From assembly GCA_014529385.2 (NCBI GenBank), contig CM043946.1, positions 16,387,077 to 16,451,076 on the forward strand: a DNA stretch of 64,000 nt, given 5' to 3'. The notes beneath the pieces are model-generated. The model was not told where the DNA came from. It saw nothing but the letters and a program-made list of their open reading frames with translations, and searched no databases. This document shows, piece after piece, positions 8,977 to 18,393 of this stretch. Each line of letters opens with the position of its first letter. Within the stretch, counting starts at the first letter, position 1. Both the position numbers and the translations under genes were made by a program. The DNA is from Adiantum capillus-veneris. Lineage: Eukaryota; Streptophyta; Polypodiopsida; Polypodiales; Pteridaceae.

Positions 8977-9509
8977 CCTGATCAAAATTCAACTCCCACT
9001 GCACACCCACACAGAGGTGTTTCTTCTTGATCCACAAATGTCAGTGATTATTAGACAAAAGAACAGTCCATCTGGGACCTTTGAGAGTTGGTTTCTCCAC
9101 TGTGCTATGCTGGAAGTTACTGTCATCATCTTTCCATATGAGAACAACCATCCTTGGAGTCTCATATGCCTTGATGTTGACCAACCAGCAGTGTGGGTGT
9201 TCAATTCAATAAAAGGAACCCACCCTGAAATTAGGCTGTAAGTGTTTTGTATCAGAAAGTGTTTCTTATAGATATCCATGTAAATTTGAAGCCTCATGCT
9301 AACATCTTGACGCTGCTTTGTGCAGTTGTATAAAGAGGTTGTTGCTTGCCTATGGCAAGCTATGTGGAAGGTATGAACTATACAAGGCCCCAATCAAAGA
9401 TGTACCTGCCCCAAATCAAACCGATGGAAATTCTTGCGGCTGAAGATGTCTTCTCCATGCAGAATATGTCCTGCAAAGCTACTTTGCATTAAAACCTTTC
9501 ATGACTAAG
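8977..9509 (+). CDS. Exons 2-3: Ulp1 (C48) protease core
   Basis: Exon 2 (8977-9237) and exon 3 (9326-9509) flank an 88-base intron. Numbered on the spliced frame, His334 lies in NNHPWSLICLDV, Asn352 in VWVFNSIKG takes the place of the usual catalytic Asp, and Gln394 and Cys400 lie in NQTDGNSCG. The six-residue Gln-Cys spacing matches Ulp1-family peptidases. VFLLDPQ and SWFLHCAML fit the substrate-binding strand. The codon after Cys400-Gly401 is TGA; beyond it the frame continues with RCLLHAEYVLQSYFAL, the expected end of the fold. Loss of Asp may weaken catalysis, though Asn is seen in some relatives. Likely activity, if intact, is SUMO-processing or deconjugation. Confidence 0.82.
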
Positions 9510-9590
9510 GTAACCATTTGGCAATGCATTCAGTCAGTTTTGGTTTAGTTTATAAAAGAATTCTCACCATGTGGTCTTTCAATTTTGCAG

Positions 9591-10221
9591 AGTGCTTTAA
9601 AAAACTACACATATGATTATTTGCAAAGATACCGGGTAAGTTTAATACAACACCTGCTTACTATGTCTAGCCCCAGAGAGCTTAAAGATAGCGGCTTGGA
9701 TGACCGCACTATTGATCTAACAATACATGACGTGCCACCACGACAAACCTCTGCATCCGATACAGTGGAATCACAACGGGCCGAGGGGGTCGTATCAGCA
9801 GAAGATGAAAGAGCCGAGGATGAGGAAAGGTCAAATGAGCATATGGAAGGTACTAGTGTACAACCAGAGGAGACAATGAAAGAGCCAAGTCAGCCAGTGG
9901 AGGAGCCAAAAGAGCATATGGATGAAACCCAAGATGAGGAAAGCAGGCCTATAGATGAGCAAAAGGATATGGATGAGGAAAGCAGGCCTAGGGATGAGCA
10001 AACTGATATGGATCAGGCAAGGATGTATGAGGCAAGCCGGTCAACCGAGGGATAGGAAAAGACGTACCTTGGAGGAAACCTTGAATGAGGCAGAAAGAGC
10101 CATGGGGGAGACCCCTGATGAAGATGTGAATGATGAAGCTAAAGCAGAGGAGAGCAACAACGACATCAACACTATAGAGACCCAGTATGGACCCTTGCTA
10201 CCTGTAGATACGGTTGTTCCG
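9591..10221 (+). CDS. Exon 4: end of Ulp1 domain and acidic linker
   Basis: The exon opens with YTYDYLQRYR, the typical close of a Ulp1 fold. It continues in the same frame into a Glu/Asp-rich linker with degenerate repeats around the motif EESRP-DEQ-DMD. The frame changes by one base near 10,040-10,055, after which KRRTLEETLNEAERAMGE continues the acidic theme up to donor CCG|GTAATG. A GTAAGT at 9636 could be used as an alternative donor. I recognise no domain in the linker. Confidence 0.6.
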
Positions 10222-10293
10222 GTAATGTCTATTCAAGTATGGCAAAATATGTTCAGCTTCTAACTACTTATATGTACTTGTCAACTTTTGTAG

Positions 10294-10857
10294 AGGTTGA
10301 TTATCTTGGACGTCAATGGATTTCTGCTGATGCGCGTGCCTCTCGGTGACACAGAACCCTTTGAGGATTTGCAAACGTTTTGGATGGGAACTTGTCGAGT
10401 CGTGGTTCGTCCAGGAACCAAGGAATTTATTCAGTTTCTTCTTTCGCGCTTCAGAGTTGCCATATGGTTTTCAATGCAAAGGCAAAACTTGTCGCCACTA
10501 GTTACAATAGTTTGCAGTGTATGCGGCGCTCACACGTCAGATTTTGCCTTTTTGTATGATCAAAGAAAATGCGTTACCGTTGAGGGCCACTACCACCCTA
10601 AAAAACCACACTTACCTCTTTTGTACAAACCGTTTAGCCAAATTGGTGTACACTTTGATGCAACTAATACACTACTGATTGATGATACTCCTGAAAAGGG
10701 AGAACTAAATCCGCCGGGAACAACTATCTCACCACCTTCTTTCGAGGGGCATTCCTTCGATTTTTACCTTGAAGACATTCTGATTCCATACTTACAGAAA
10801 TTCTATCTCAGTCCATTGTTCACGGACGAGTTTGTACTTTCTAATGAATTAAGATGA
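10294..10857 (+). CDS. Exon 5: NIF/FCP1-type HAD phosphatase domain
   Basis: The acceptor TTTTGTAG precedes AGG-TTG. HAD motif I reads ILDVNGFLL, so the second Asp of the usual DxDGT is Asn, as in the plant NIF-like subgroup with LDLNG. VVRPGTKEFIQFLLSRF and VAIWFS mark motif II. FLYDQRKC and HLPLLYKPFSQI correspond to the CTD-phosphatase insert and Lys motif. LLIDDTPEKGELNPPGT is motif IV. Length (about 188 residues) fits a complete domain. The family dephosphorylates Ser/Thr, classically on the RNA polymerase II CTD; the substrate here is unknown. Confidence 0.8.
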   Translation, partial: RLIILDVNGFLLMRVPLGDTEPFEDLQTFWMGTCRVVVRPGTKEFIQFLLSRFRVAIWFSMQRQNLSPLVTIVCSVCGAHTSDFAFLYDQRKCVTVEGHYHPKKPHLPLLYKPFSQIGVHFDATNTLLIDDTPEKGELNPPGTTISPPSFEGHSFDFYLEDILIPYLQKFYLSPLFTDEFVLSNELR

Positions 10858-10887
10858 CTCTTCTATCATGTTTTTGTCTTGTCTAAC

Positions 10888-10890
<3 letters not shown>

Positions 10891-10944
<54 letters not shown>
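10891..10944. repeat. (GA)n microsatellite
   Basis: GA tract of about 54 bases, 34 bases beyond the stop codon of the fusion gene. Nothing else is recognised between 10,945 and 11,079. Confidence 0.95.
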
Positions 10945-10946
<2 letters not shown>

Positions 10947-11079
10947 CAGAGAGAGATTTGACATGGTAAAGAAATGTATTTCAAGCACACTTTTTCACAG
11001 GGCACAACTGACAAATGAGCTCAATAAACTTCATGTATTGAAAGTCATTTGTATACACTTGGGTTCACAAGAATATCTG

Positions 11080-12500
11080 TTACATTGACACTACTTCAAC
11101 CCGACCATCCAACTCTTTGCACAAAATATCTTTTTCCCTTCGCCGCATCACCTTACGGCCAGCTAGGAAAAAGGAAAAATCTGATAGGTCCCTATCCATT
11201 GACTCTTCAATGATGTCATGCCGCAAATGCTGAAGACTGCATAGCTCCCTTATTGTAACCACCAACAGTAGGCCATGCTCTTTATCAATCACTTCCACAT
11301 CCACAGTAGGATTATCTTCCAAACCTGCAGAAACCTGGTCCATAGGAATGTACTTACCATTGAGCATTTGTGATCGCATATACCAAAACGAGAGTAACAG
11401 TGATTGGTTTGCAATCATGTACTTGACAACTAGAGTATCAAGCGCGACCTCGCACCGTAAACATATCTCTTCCTTTACATACCATCCTCTGTCAAGAAGT
11501 TTGTCACAGGATGACTGCTGAAATGACTTGCACATGAACATAGTTTTCGTAACACGGATGTTGTAGCTATGAAACAACTCTATGAAGAGTGCAACAGGAC
11601 AAAAGTTTGCAATTCTAACCAGTTTGGTGGGAATAGAGCTACGTAGAGACCTCTATATATCCTTGTAGAGCTTACTTCGCATTGCCTCCACCATTGTTTC
11701 CTCGGGAACTGGCCAGTCCACAGTGTTCCAATCGGTTGGTAGAGGCACTTTCACCAACATGCCATTCTTATTCCCTGAGCTGAGTTGGTAGAAGTGGTCA
11801 TAAAAAAATATTCCCTCATCAGCCAGGCTTTTGTTGCTCCTCCCTGAATACTGTAGAGAACCAATGTGGGCATGAACAACATGAAAGAGGCCTATTATGC
11901 ACTCCACAGGCTCCCATTGCTCATAAGAAGAAGGATAAACATCTGCAATATATATAAGAAGAGTTAAACTAAGAGTATCAATAAGTAAAAATGACAAATC
12001 TAATGTAATTGAGCTGTGAAGAATGGAGACATTGCTCATAAGAAGCGGGAGAAACATTGCAAAATATATAAGAAAAGTTATAATGAGAGTATCAGTAAGT
12101 TCACATGTCAAGAGTACTTACAATTGCAACCTGGTTGATGTATATCTGATACATTTCCACTGTTTGCTATCACCTCTGGATGGGTAAACACATGCTGAAC
12201 AAGAACTTCCTTTACAGATCTTTTGCCGATTTCAACTTTGAAATCCAACACTCTGGCCTTCCATGCTGAGCGGTAAACGTTGATACCACTAGACCTCTTG
12301 GGTCTTCTTGGTTGCATGAGGACCCATGAACCTTTGTTTATCCTTTGTCCAACCCATTGGTTCTCTGCACTTATTGAAGTTGATATTGTAATTGAGGATA
12401 TGCTACTACTTGGCCTTCTAGGAAAAGTGCAGCTGTTGGTTGTTGGTGTGAGAGACAGTAAACACCTGGAGCTTCTTGGGCGAGAAGATGTGGAAGCCAT
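11080..12500 (-). pseudogene. Unrecognised two-exon gene
   Basis: Exon 1 (12500-12122) encodes a Ser/Arg/Pro-rich N-terminus followed by WVGQRINKGSWVLMQPRRPKR and RSVKEVLVQHVFTHPEV. A 179-base intron (12121-11943, GT...AG) separates it from exon 2 (11942-11080). Exon 2 contains YEQWEPVECIIGLFHVVHAH, ADEGIFFYDHFYQL and a C-terminal half with Cys-rich CDKLLDRGWYVKEEICLRC. The joined frame is consistent across the splice. One TAG (11653-11655) interrupts it; the frame stays open on both sides. I do not recognise the family and see no catalytic motif. It converges tail-to-tail with the H3-Ulp1-NIF gene, so it could belong to the same element. Confidence 0.6.
11915..12110. repeat. Tandem duplication spanning an intron acceptor
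   Basis: The stretch beginning CATTGCTCATAAGAAG (11915) and running past the intron acceptor recurs, degraded, from 12030 with a period of about 115 bases. The second copy lies inside the intron, giving a decoy exon end and acceptor. Confidence 0.6.
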
Positions 12501-12898
12501 AGCTCTCAGAGAAAATCTTTAGTGGAAGGAGATTAACTTTGAAAGCATTCTAATGGAGGGAAAGTGTTTTAGAATTCCAATATCTTGTGCGGGCTTAATG
12601 GTCACCCTCCAGTACGTTAATGACCATAAGAGAATATCAGAAGTGGGACCACATGCAAGCACCTAAAAGCTCGGTAAAAGGAAGGAAATTACGATGCTAC
12701 AATCCTAGATTCGTGAAAGTTTTATGCTATTTTCCTATTTTTTGAGTCTTTCCATGTACTTTCCTACGTAACGTAGCCTTCGTGCTCATTGGACGCGCTC
12801 TATTTTTCTCTCTTCATATGGCCCTCCAAATGACCTCTGAAATTTCCTAATGTACGGGGATTGGACATAACTAGAGAATGTGAGGTAGTTTACAGTGT

Positions 12899-12900
<2 letters not shown>
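12501..12900. other. Unassigned spacer
   Basis: No gene, repeat or RNA recognised. It would contain the promoter of the minus-strand gene that starts at 12500. Confidence 0.5.

Positions 12901-12967
<67 letters not shown>
12901..12967. repeat. (GA)n microsatellite
   Basis: GA tract of about 67 bases. It sits exactly where the upstream part of the CACTA-type transposase should continue. Confidence 0.95.
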
Positions 12968-12970
<3 letters not shown>

Positions 12971-13929
12971 AATGGAAAATGGATCTCACAAAAGGAGATC
13001 AACGTAGACTCCATACCATTCACCAAACTAAACGTTGCGGAGGTTGTGTGCATGTTTGAGAAACACTTTCCTACTACCACGCTAACCATTCATGTGCATC
13101 TTCTTGTTCACATACTTGATGAGGTGGAAATAGCTGGCATAGTACATTCCAGATGGATGTTCTTTTTAGAACGTTGCATGAAAACGCTCAAGGGATATGT
13201 GCGTCAGAAGGCACGTCCGGAGGGTAGCATGGCAGAAGGTTGGCTGGTATCAGAGTCCCTAGTGTACATTGGAGAGTGGCTAGATGGATTTGATAAATCC
13301 CGGGACACGGTATGGCGAACCATAGATGATGAGCGCATATCTGGGATTGTCATGTGCAATATCGGTGTTGAGAAGACGACGATGGAAGATCTAGAGGCTA
13401 AAATCAATCGATTTTGCATGCTTCACAATTCAATGATGCAAAAGTTGATTTCACAATATGAGGATGCAAAGCAAGAGCGACAAAGGGTACGAATCGTGTG
13501 GAGACGGGGAAGACGACCACCGATGCACTATCCGACGGGTCTAGAGAGCCTCCAACATTCATGAGCTTAAAATGGTTGCACAAACAATTGAAAAGCGCAC
13601 AACAGTGCGGTGAAGAAGTGACTGAGGAGGAGTGGGAGTACTCTCAGGGTTGCGCGACCAAGATAAGTTTGCAATGTACGACTAGTGACTTTCTATATGT
13701 TTGAACGGCCACTCATAATCTTTGTTGGTTGTAGTATAAGTCATACACAGTAGCATGGTGTGAAGGTCGACATTTTAGGGTGGAACGGATCAACAAAAAG
13801 CATTTTACTCAAGATTGTGGAATCATGGCAAAATTTGAACAGTTTAGTCGACGACGGTCCTCTGATGCAGATCCTGTGGTGGCGAAACTCACTTACTTTG
13901 GCACGCTAGAAGAGATTTTTGAGGATTGA
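12971..13929 (+). pseudogene. CACTA (En/Spm) transposase C-terminal remnant, DUF4218/DUF4216-like
   Basis: The open frame begins immediately after the GA tract. It matches the DUF4218 pattern of CACTA transposases: VAEVVCMFEKHFP, IHVHLLVHILDEVE, then RWMFFLERCMKTLKGYVRQ, ARPEGSMAEGWL and ESLVYIGEWL. The frame shifts near 13,500, continues with MSLKWLHKQLKSAQ, and is followed by an exon from 13735 (after GTAG) with YKSYTVAWCEG, a DUF4216-like region, closing at TGA 13927-13929. The catalytic DDE part is absent on the upstream side, where a GA tract begins. Non-autonomous debris of a CACTA element is the best reading. Confidence 0.7.
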
Positions 13930-14341
13930 TTATAGAGGATCATAGCGGAATCAATGGAGGAGATCGGAGAAGATGCTCAGTCAGAAGCCGCTGAGGTGGT
14001 GCCAAACGAGCATCAAGCTGCTACTCTCTATGGGTGCATGCAGAGGATTCACAAAATGAAACGGAGGACATCTGTTTAAACGGAGAGCTCTATATAGATA
14101 TAGGAAGTTATGATGAGCTTTGCGAGGATAAGAGAGAGACATCTTAAAGCCATAAATATTATATTTGAACAATCTAGCTCCGTTTTAAAATGTATATTGT
14201 ATTCACATGGCTTTTTGTCCATTTCTGTCTATATGCATCATTGCGTCATTGTATTTAATGGTCATTTCATCATTGCATCATTGTATTTAATGGTCTTTGT
14301 GTCCACTCTAGATATGTATGTTCTCACAAGCAGGGACGACG

Positions 14342-14586
14342 AGCACTGCGCTCCGAGTGGGATGGAGACTGAAGCTGCAATCGCGAAGCTGGTCTGCTCA
14401 ATATAGATGTTGCTCGTCCCACCGCTCGATCTAGTTGATCTGGTGAAAGAGACACTAAGAAGCACTACTACTGCTTCTCAGCGTCTCTTTCACCCGATCA
14501 ATTAGATTTAGTGGTGGGGCAAGCAACTTCTATGAGCAGACTTCGCGATGCAGCTTCAGTCTCCATCTCACCCGGAGTGCAGTGCT
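14342..14586. repeat. 245-bp near-perfect palindrome
   Basis: Left arm begins AGCACTGCGCTCCGAGTGGG and right arm ends with its inverse (CACCCGGAGTGCAGTGCT). The arms are about 118 bases each, centred on ACTACTACT near 14,463, with only scattered mismatches and small indels. Either a foldback MITE or a long hairpin locus. It lies between the two En/Spm remnants. Confidence 0.88.
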
Positions 14587-14652
14587 TTTACAAATTCACA
14601 GAAATTCAATGAAATCTCTCTACATAGGAATACCTCCCCCTTTATGAGTCCC

Positions 14653-14658
<6 letters not shown>

Positions 14659-14710
<52 letters not shown>
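14659..14710. repeat. (CT)n microsatellite
   Basis: CT tract of about 52 bases, upstream of the transposase-like remnant at 14,778. Confidence 0.93.
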
Positions 14711-14714
<4 letters not shown>

Positions 14715-14777
14715 GTCCATGTTTTCTTCTCCATTCATTCAATATTAAGTTTAAATGTTCATGTGTTAAATACAGGT

Positions 14778-15935
14778 ATGGATGATGAGCAGTTTATTTC
14801 TTCTTTGTCACCCGAGCAGAGACAGTGGTACGTGCAGCGTCATCGCTCTGGCGTACCATCGCGTGTTCTTACTCCTTTAGCGTCTCCCTCTATTTTGGAG
14901 CATTCAGCGCGCTCCAAAGGTTCGGTGTCAATGAGACGATCTTCACGCTCGTTTGGGCACCGGTGCTCTAGTGGTGGCGGCGGCGGTTGTTGTGAAGATG
15001 CCACCGCTGATGCCTCAACACCGCCTCGTGTTTGATGAGGCTCTTTACCCTCCCCTTCTTTGCCTGCCCCCACATCGGCCACGACATCTCCATCTCCACT
15101 TTGCGCGGCTGACGGCTGTCCCTAGCAGCTACACACCACTAGCTACTCCTCCAGGAGTCACTCCAATCGACACTCCTCGCTTTGGGGCCTAGACTCCAGT
15201 GGAGACACCTGACGTCCGTACCCCCGTCGACACGCCGCTAGAGACCCCTGGTAGGACACCCAGGTTCATGTGTCACCGTGAGAGGGCTTGCCTTACTCCG
15301 TCAACTTCAACGGCGGCATCATCTTGGATGATGAAGGCAAGAAGGTGATCTCACGCATGCGCGGTCTTTGCTCTTAGGTGTTTAGACACTACATACTAAA
15401 CACTTGGAGTGAAGTACCAAGTGATTTAAAAGACAGAGTCATCAGCATGCTTCATGACAAGTTTCCCCTTCCAACACGGGATGACCGCTTCAATGAAGAC
15501 GTGATGAAGGTTCGAATGCGCGAATACTGTAAGCACAAGCGTTTTGAAGTGCAAAAAGCATTCAAGCATAGGTGGAACAGACCAGATTGGTTGGCCAAAG
15601 AACATTGGATGAATGCGAAGAAAGCAGCGCACGAGAATCCTGACAAGTGGAAGCAACAAAAGGAGGTAGCTAGAGCGCGAGTAGAGGCAGGGAGCTCGCA
15701 CCACTTGGGGAGCGACGGGTGGGCATCATTTGAGGCCGATTTTGTAAGTGTTTTTGCATTGCTCTTTAGGTTTGATAGTTTAGGGTTTAGGGGTTTTTAA
15801 ATTCTAACATAATGGATTCTTTGTATGTTTTGACAGTGGTTGACAGGATGTGACCCCACACCGTACGAGCGCGAGTACGCAGGCAAGAAGGGCTTAAATG
15901 CTCTGATGGACATTCTGAGTTCTTGCGGCGGCATG
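14778..15935 (+). pseudogene. Ptta/En-Spm-type transposon protein remnant
   Basis: It starts with ATG (14778) and MDDEQFISSLSPEQRQWYVQ, then a Ser/Gly/Pro-rich stretch broken by a stop (near 15,033) and frame changes (Thr-Pro repeats around 15,130-15,260). A clear exon (about 15,378-15,743) has HYILNTWSEVPSDLKDRV, KFPLPTRDDRF and HRWNRPDWLAKEHWMNAKKA, ending GSDGWASFEADF before donor GTAAGT. A second exon (15,837-15,935) reads WLTGCDPTPYEREYAGKKG. The pattern fits plant transposase Transposase_24 (Ptta/En/Spm), often encoded beside CACTA transposases. The copy is broken. Confidence 0.62.
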
Positions 15936-16089
15936 GTTAGTATTAGAGTTTCCTCTTTTCTATTTGTTGTATTGTTTTATAAATTATATGTTTATACTTA
16001 TAGAAAGTTGTCTTATTGTTTTTTTTGGAGAATCCGAAGGATACGTGTCATAATAATCAATATCTAATTCTCCTAAATGATTTTCTCAT

Positions 16090-18100
16090 ATTAAACTGAT
16101 CATTTAATGTGGGGAAGTGCCAAGGGAGAAAAAGCTAGAATATTGGTTAAGCTAGCAGACCGGCCACAGTAGGGATCCAAAGGAGGGAAAATAGGGATCC
16201 AAAGGGGGGGGCCATCTGCAAAAGAGCCATGTGAAACAATGGGCCAAAAAGACCCTAAGGTTCAGCCCATTAAGACTTCCAAAATGCTAAGGTTCCAAAA
16301 TTCAAAGGTTGTGTCCAAAGGTCAACCCTAGGGAAAATTGGATGCTTTGTGTGAGCCCTAAAAGTCTTTGCAAATCCCTACATGGGAGGGGGCGAGCCCC
16401 AAAGCTAGGGGATGAGAGAGAAAGCCACACACACACACACAGGCTCCCTTTACACAAAGGGAATGAGGGACACATGTCAGCTCCCTAGGCCAGATGCCCA
16501 CAAGGTGTGCCCAATTCCTATTGGAAGACCCTTGAAGTGGACCAATGAGAATTAAGCTAGAGTAAATCTAGTTTAATTAATTTAAAAACATTTAATAAAA
16601 GAAACCAATGAGAATTAAGTCTCCTAGAAGACTATTGGGCAGTCTCCCAAGGGGTCCAATGAGCATTCAGGAGCCCCATGGCTTGCCTGATTCCTATTGG
16701 CCAGGAGGCAAAGGGGTCCAATGAGAGTTTAGTTTAATTATTTAATTACCTGAAGCTCTCACAAAAGGGGAAAGGGGGACACATGTCAGAAGGCTATCAC
16801 TTATGCTGCTTAATTCCTATTGGCTTGACCTGGGGAGGTCCAATGAGGCAAAAGCCAGACCTATTTAGCAGCTAGGGCTCGCCCAAGAGAGAGGGGGGGC
16901 TGATTTTTGCTTGGCATTGACACACACACACTCACACTTGACCATGTGTGAAGGGAGAATACTCTATCTCCTCCCAAGCTTTAATGGAGAGCTCATCACC
17001 TACTCCAAGCTTGTGAGATAGAAGCCTACATCAACACTCTCTTGGCATGTGGATGCAAATCCAACCAAGAGCCAAGCTTCAATGCATGCTCATCTTCTCT
17101 ACCAAGCTAATTACTAAGCTAAGCTATGCTAATATGAGTGATTATGTGAGGAGATGTACATCTTTCTCGTAAGATACTTCTTTTTCCTCTCAATCTACTC
17201 TCATACCCTGCTAGCTCTCACCATCTTCGAAGGTGTGTGAGGTCTTGGGTCTGAGAACGGGGATAATTCAAGTTGTGTTTGATTAAGTGTTTTGCTTGGT
17301 GTATGAAGCTTCCATCTTCATTGCACTAGCTAGTCTTGAAGGAACACAAAGAATTGTATTGTACAATGTCTCTCTTGATGGGAGAAACCATAATACAAAG
17401 CCTTTTGGAGGGGGGACCGGCTCCATGCAAATCCGGTCCTCAACTGTTGTCAATAGCTTAATATCTCTCTCTTTTGAAAGTATTGTCGATGCTATCTAAC
17501 TAGGTGTTATGCTTTTGTTGCTCTCTCCACCCAAGCACTCTTGTAATTCTCATTAGGAATCTATTCTAATGAAATGCCCACTATGTTCATGCTAATTTCC
17601 GCTACACATAAGATTCTAGGCCATTAAATGTTACAATACGCCACTTGGACGCGATGAGACGTCTGATTAGACAACATCAATCTAGCCATAGCTAGATAGA
17701 ATTAGTGTCCTTTTGTCATAGCATATGTATCATGAGATGACGTTTATACGTCTTTTTGAAAACCATGTATATTTTTTCAATAATGACAATGGTGTTGTAA
17801 CTATTACATTTGCAAAGTGTAACAATCAAGTGATTTTTCCTACGATGTGTACAATTGTCATTGATTTACTTTCATCAATTTACTTTTGTCAGTTTTTTAT
17901 CTTTATTCTACAAACAATACTATGGATGATGGAGTTAATGGTTATATTGTCTTTTGGGTGACTACTTTGGGTCTATATCTAAGCTTGCACTTTCTTTCAA
18001 AGGTGAATCGAGGCTTATCTTGGATTCATTTAGGTTTACTCAAGTATTGAAACATTCAATATGGTTGATGGGTGGCAGGGTTGAATGCCCTACCACCAAA
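16090..18100. other. Gene-poor spacer with CCAAT/ATTGG pairs
   Basis: No gene recognised. From about 16,500 to 16,860 there are four degenerate units in which CCTATTGG or similar is followed 20-40 bases later by GGTCCAATGAG. Short CA tracts lie near 16,430 and 16,920. The composition recalls a decayed LTR or leader, but I found no ends. Confidence 0.4.
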
Positions 18101-18106
18101 ACAAAT

Positions 18107-18330
18107 TTCTCTTGGGCGTCGCTATGACCGTCGCTATATAAGGCTCTGCTGCAGCGTCGCTATAAACGTCGCTATAGTTGGCCTGTAAACATTGCTATGA
18201 TCGTCGCTATAGGCGTCGCTATATAGAGACGGCTATAGCGATGCATATAGCGACTGTTATGGCGATGCTCATAGCAACGTTCCCGTATCAACGCTGTTAG
18301 CGACGGTCTTAGCGACGCCGGGGAGTATAA
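18107..18330. mobile_element. CACTA-like subterminal repeat block
   Basis: About ten copies of a 9-10 base motif occur within 220 bases. Six read GTCGCTAT(A), then the orientation flips to ATAGCGA and TTAGCGACG. Dense two-orientation arrays of this kind are typical of the transposase-binding subterminal regions of plant CACTA elements. No intact CACTA terminus was identified, so the boundary is uncertain. It directly abuts the LINE fragment at 18,394. Confidence 0.6.
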
Positions 18331-18393
18331 AAACCCAATGTATTTCCGTCGCTAACAACATCACAAAGTGCACACAACCTCTTATAGTGCCTT

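Larger units (their letters stand above)
8078..10857 (+). pseudogene. H3/CENH3-like - Ulp1 protease - NIF phosphatase fusion gene
   Basis: This is a five-exon gene of roughly 820 codons. Predicted exons are 8078-8904, 8977-9237, 9326-9509, 9591-10221 and 10294-10857. All four introns begin GT and end AG, and the phases agree except where a frameshift occurs. It encodes a histone H3-like domain (residues 1-140), a spacer, a Ulp1/C48 SUMO-protease domain (about 260-440), an acidic linker, and an NIF/FCP1-type HAD phosphatase domain at the C-terminus. Two lesions mark it as a decaying copy. One is a TGA (9441-9443) directly after the catalytic Cys-Gly. The other is a one-base frame change near 10,040-10,055 in the linker. 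The frame is open from the end of the Ulp1 domain into the linker, which is why I read it as one protein and not two genes. Ulp1 domains are known cargo of plant DNA transposons; fusion to a histone fold is not something I know of. Confidence 0.72.

Noticed and set aside
8078-10857. Giant-virus origin for the H3/Ulp1/NIF gene
   Set aside because: Some large DNA viruses carry histones and Ulp1-like proteases, but four ordinary spliceosomal introns, plant-type NIF (LDxNG) and surrounding plant transposons argue for a eukaryotic mobile element.
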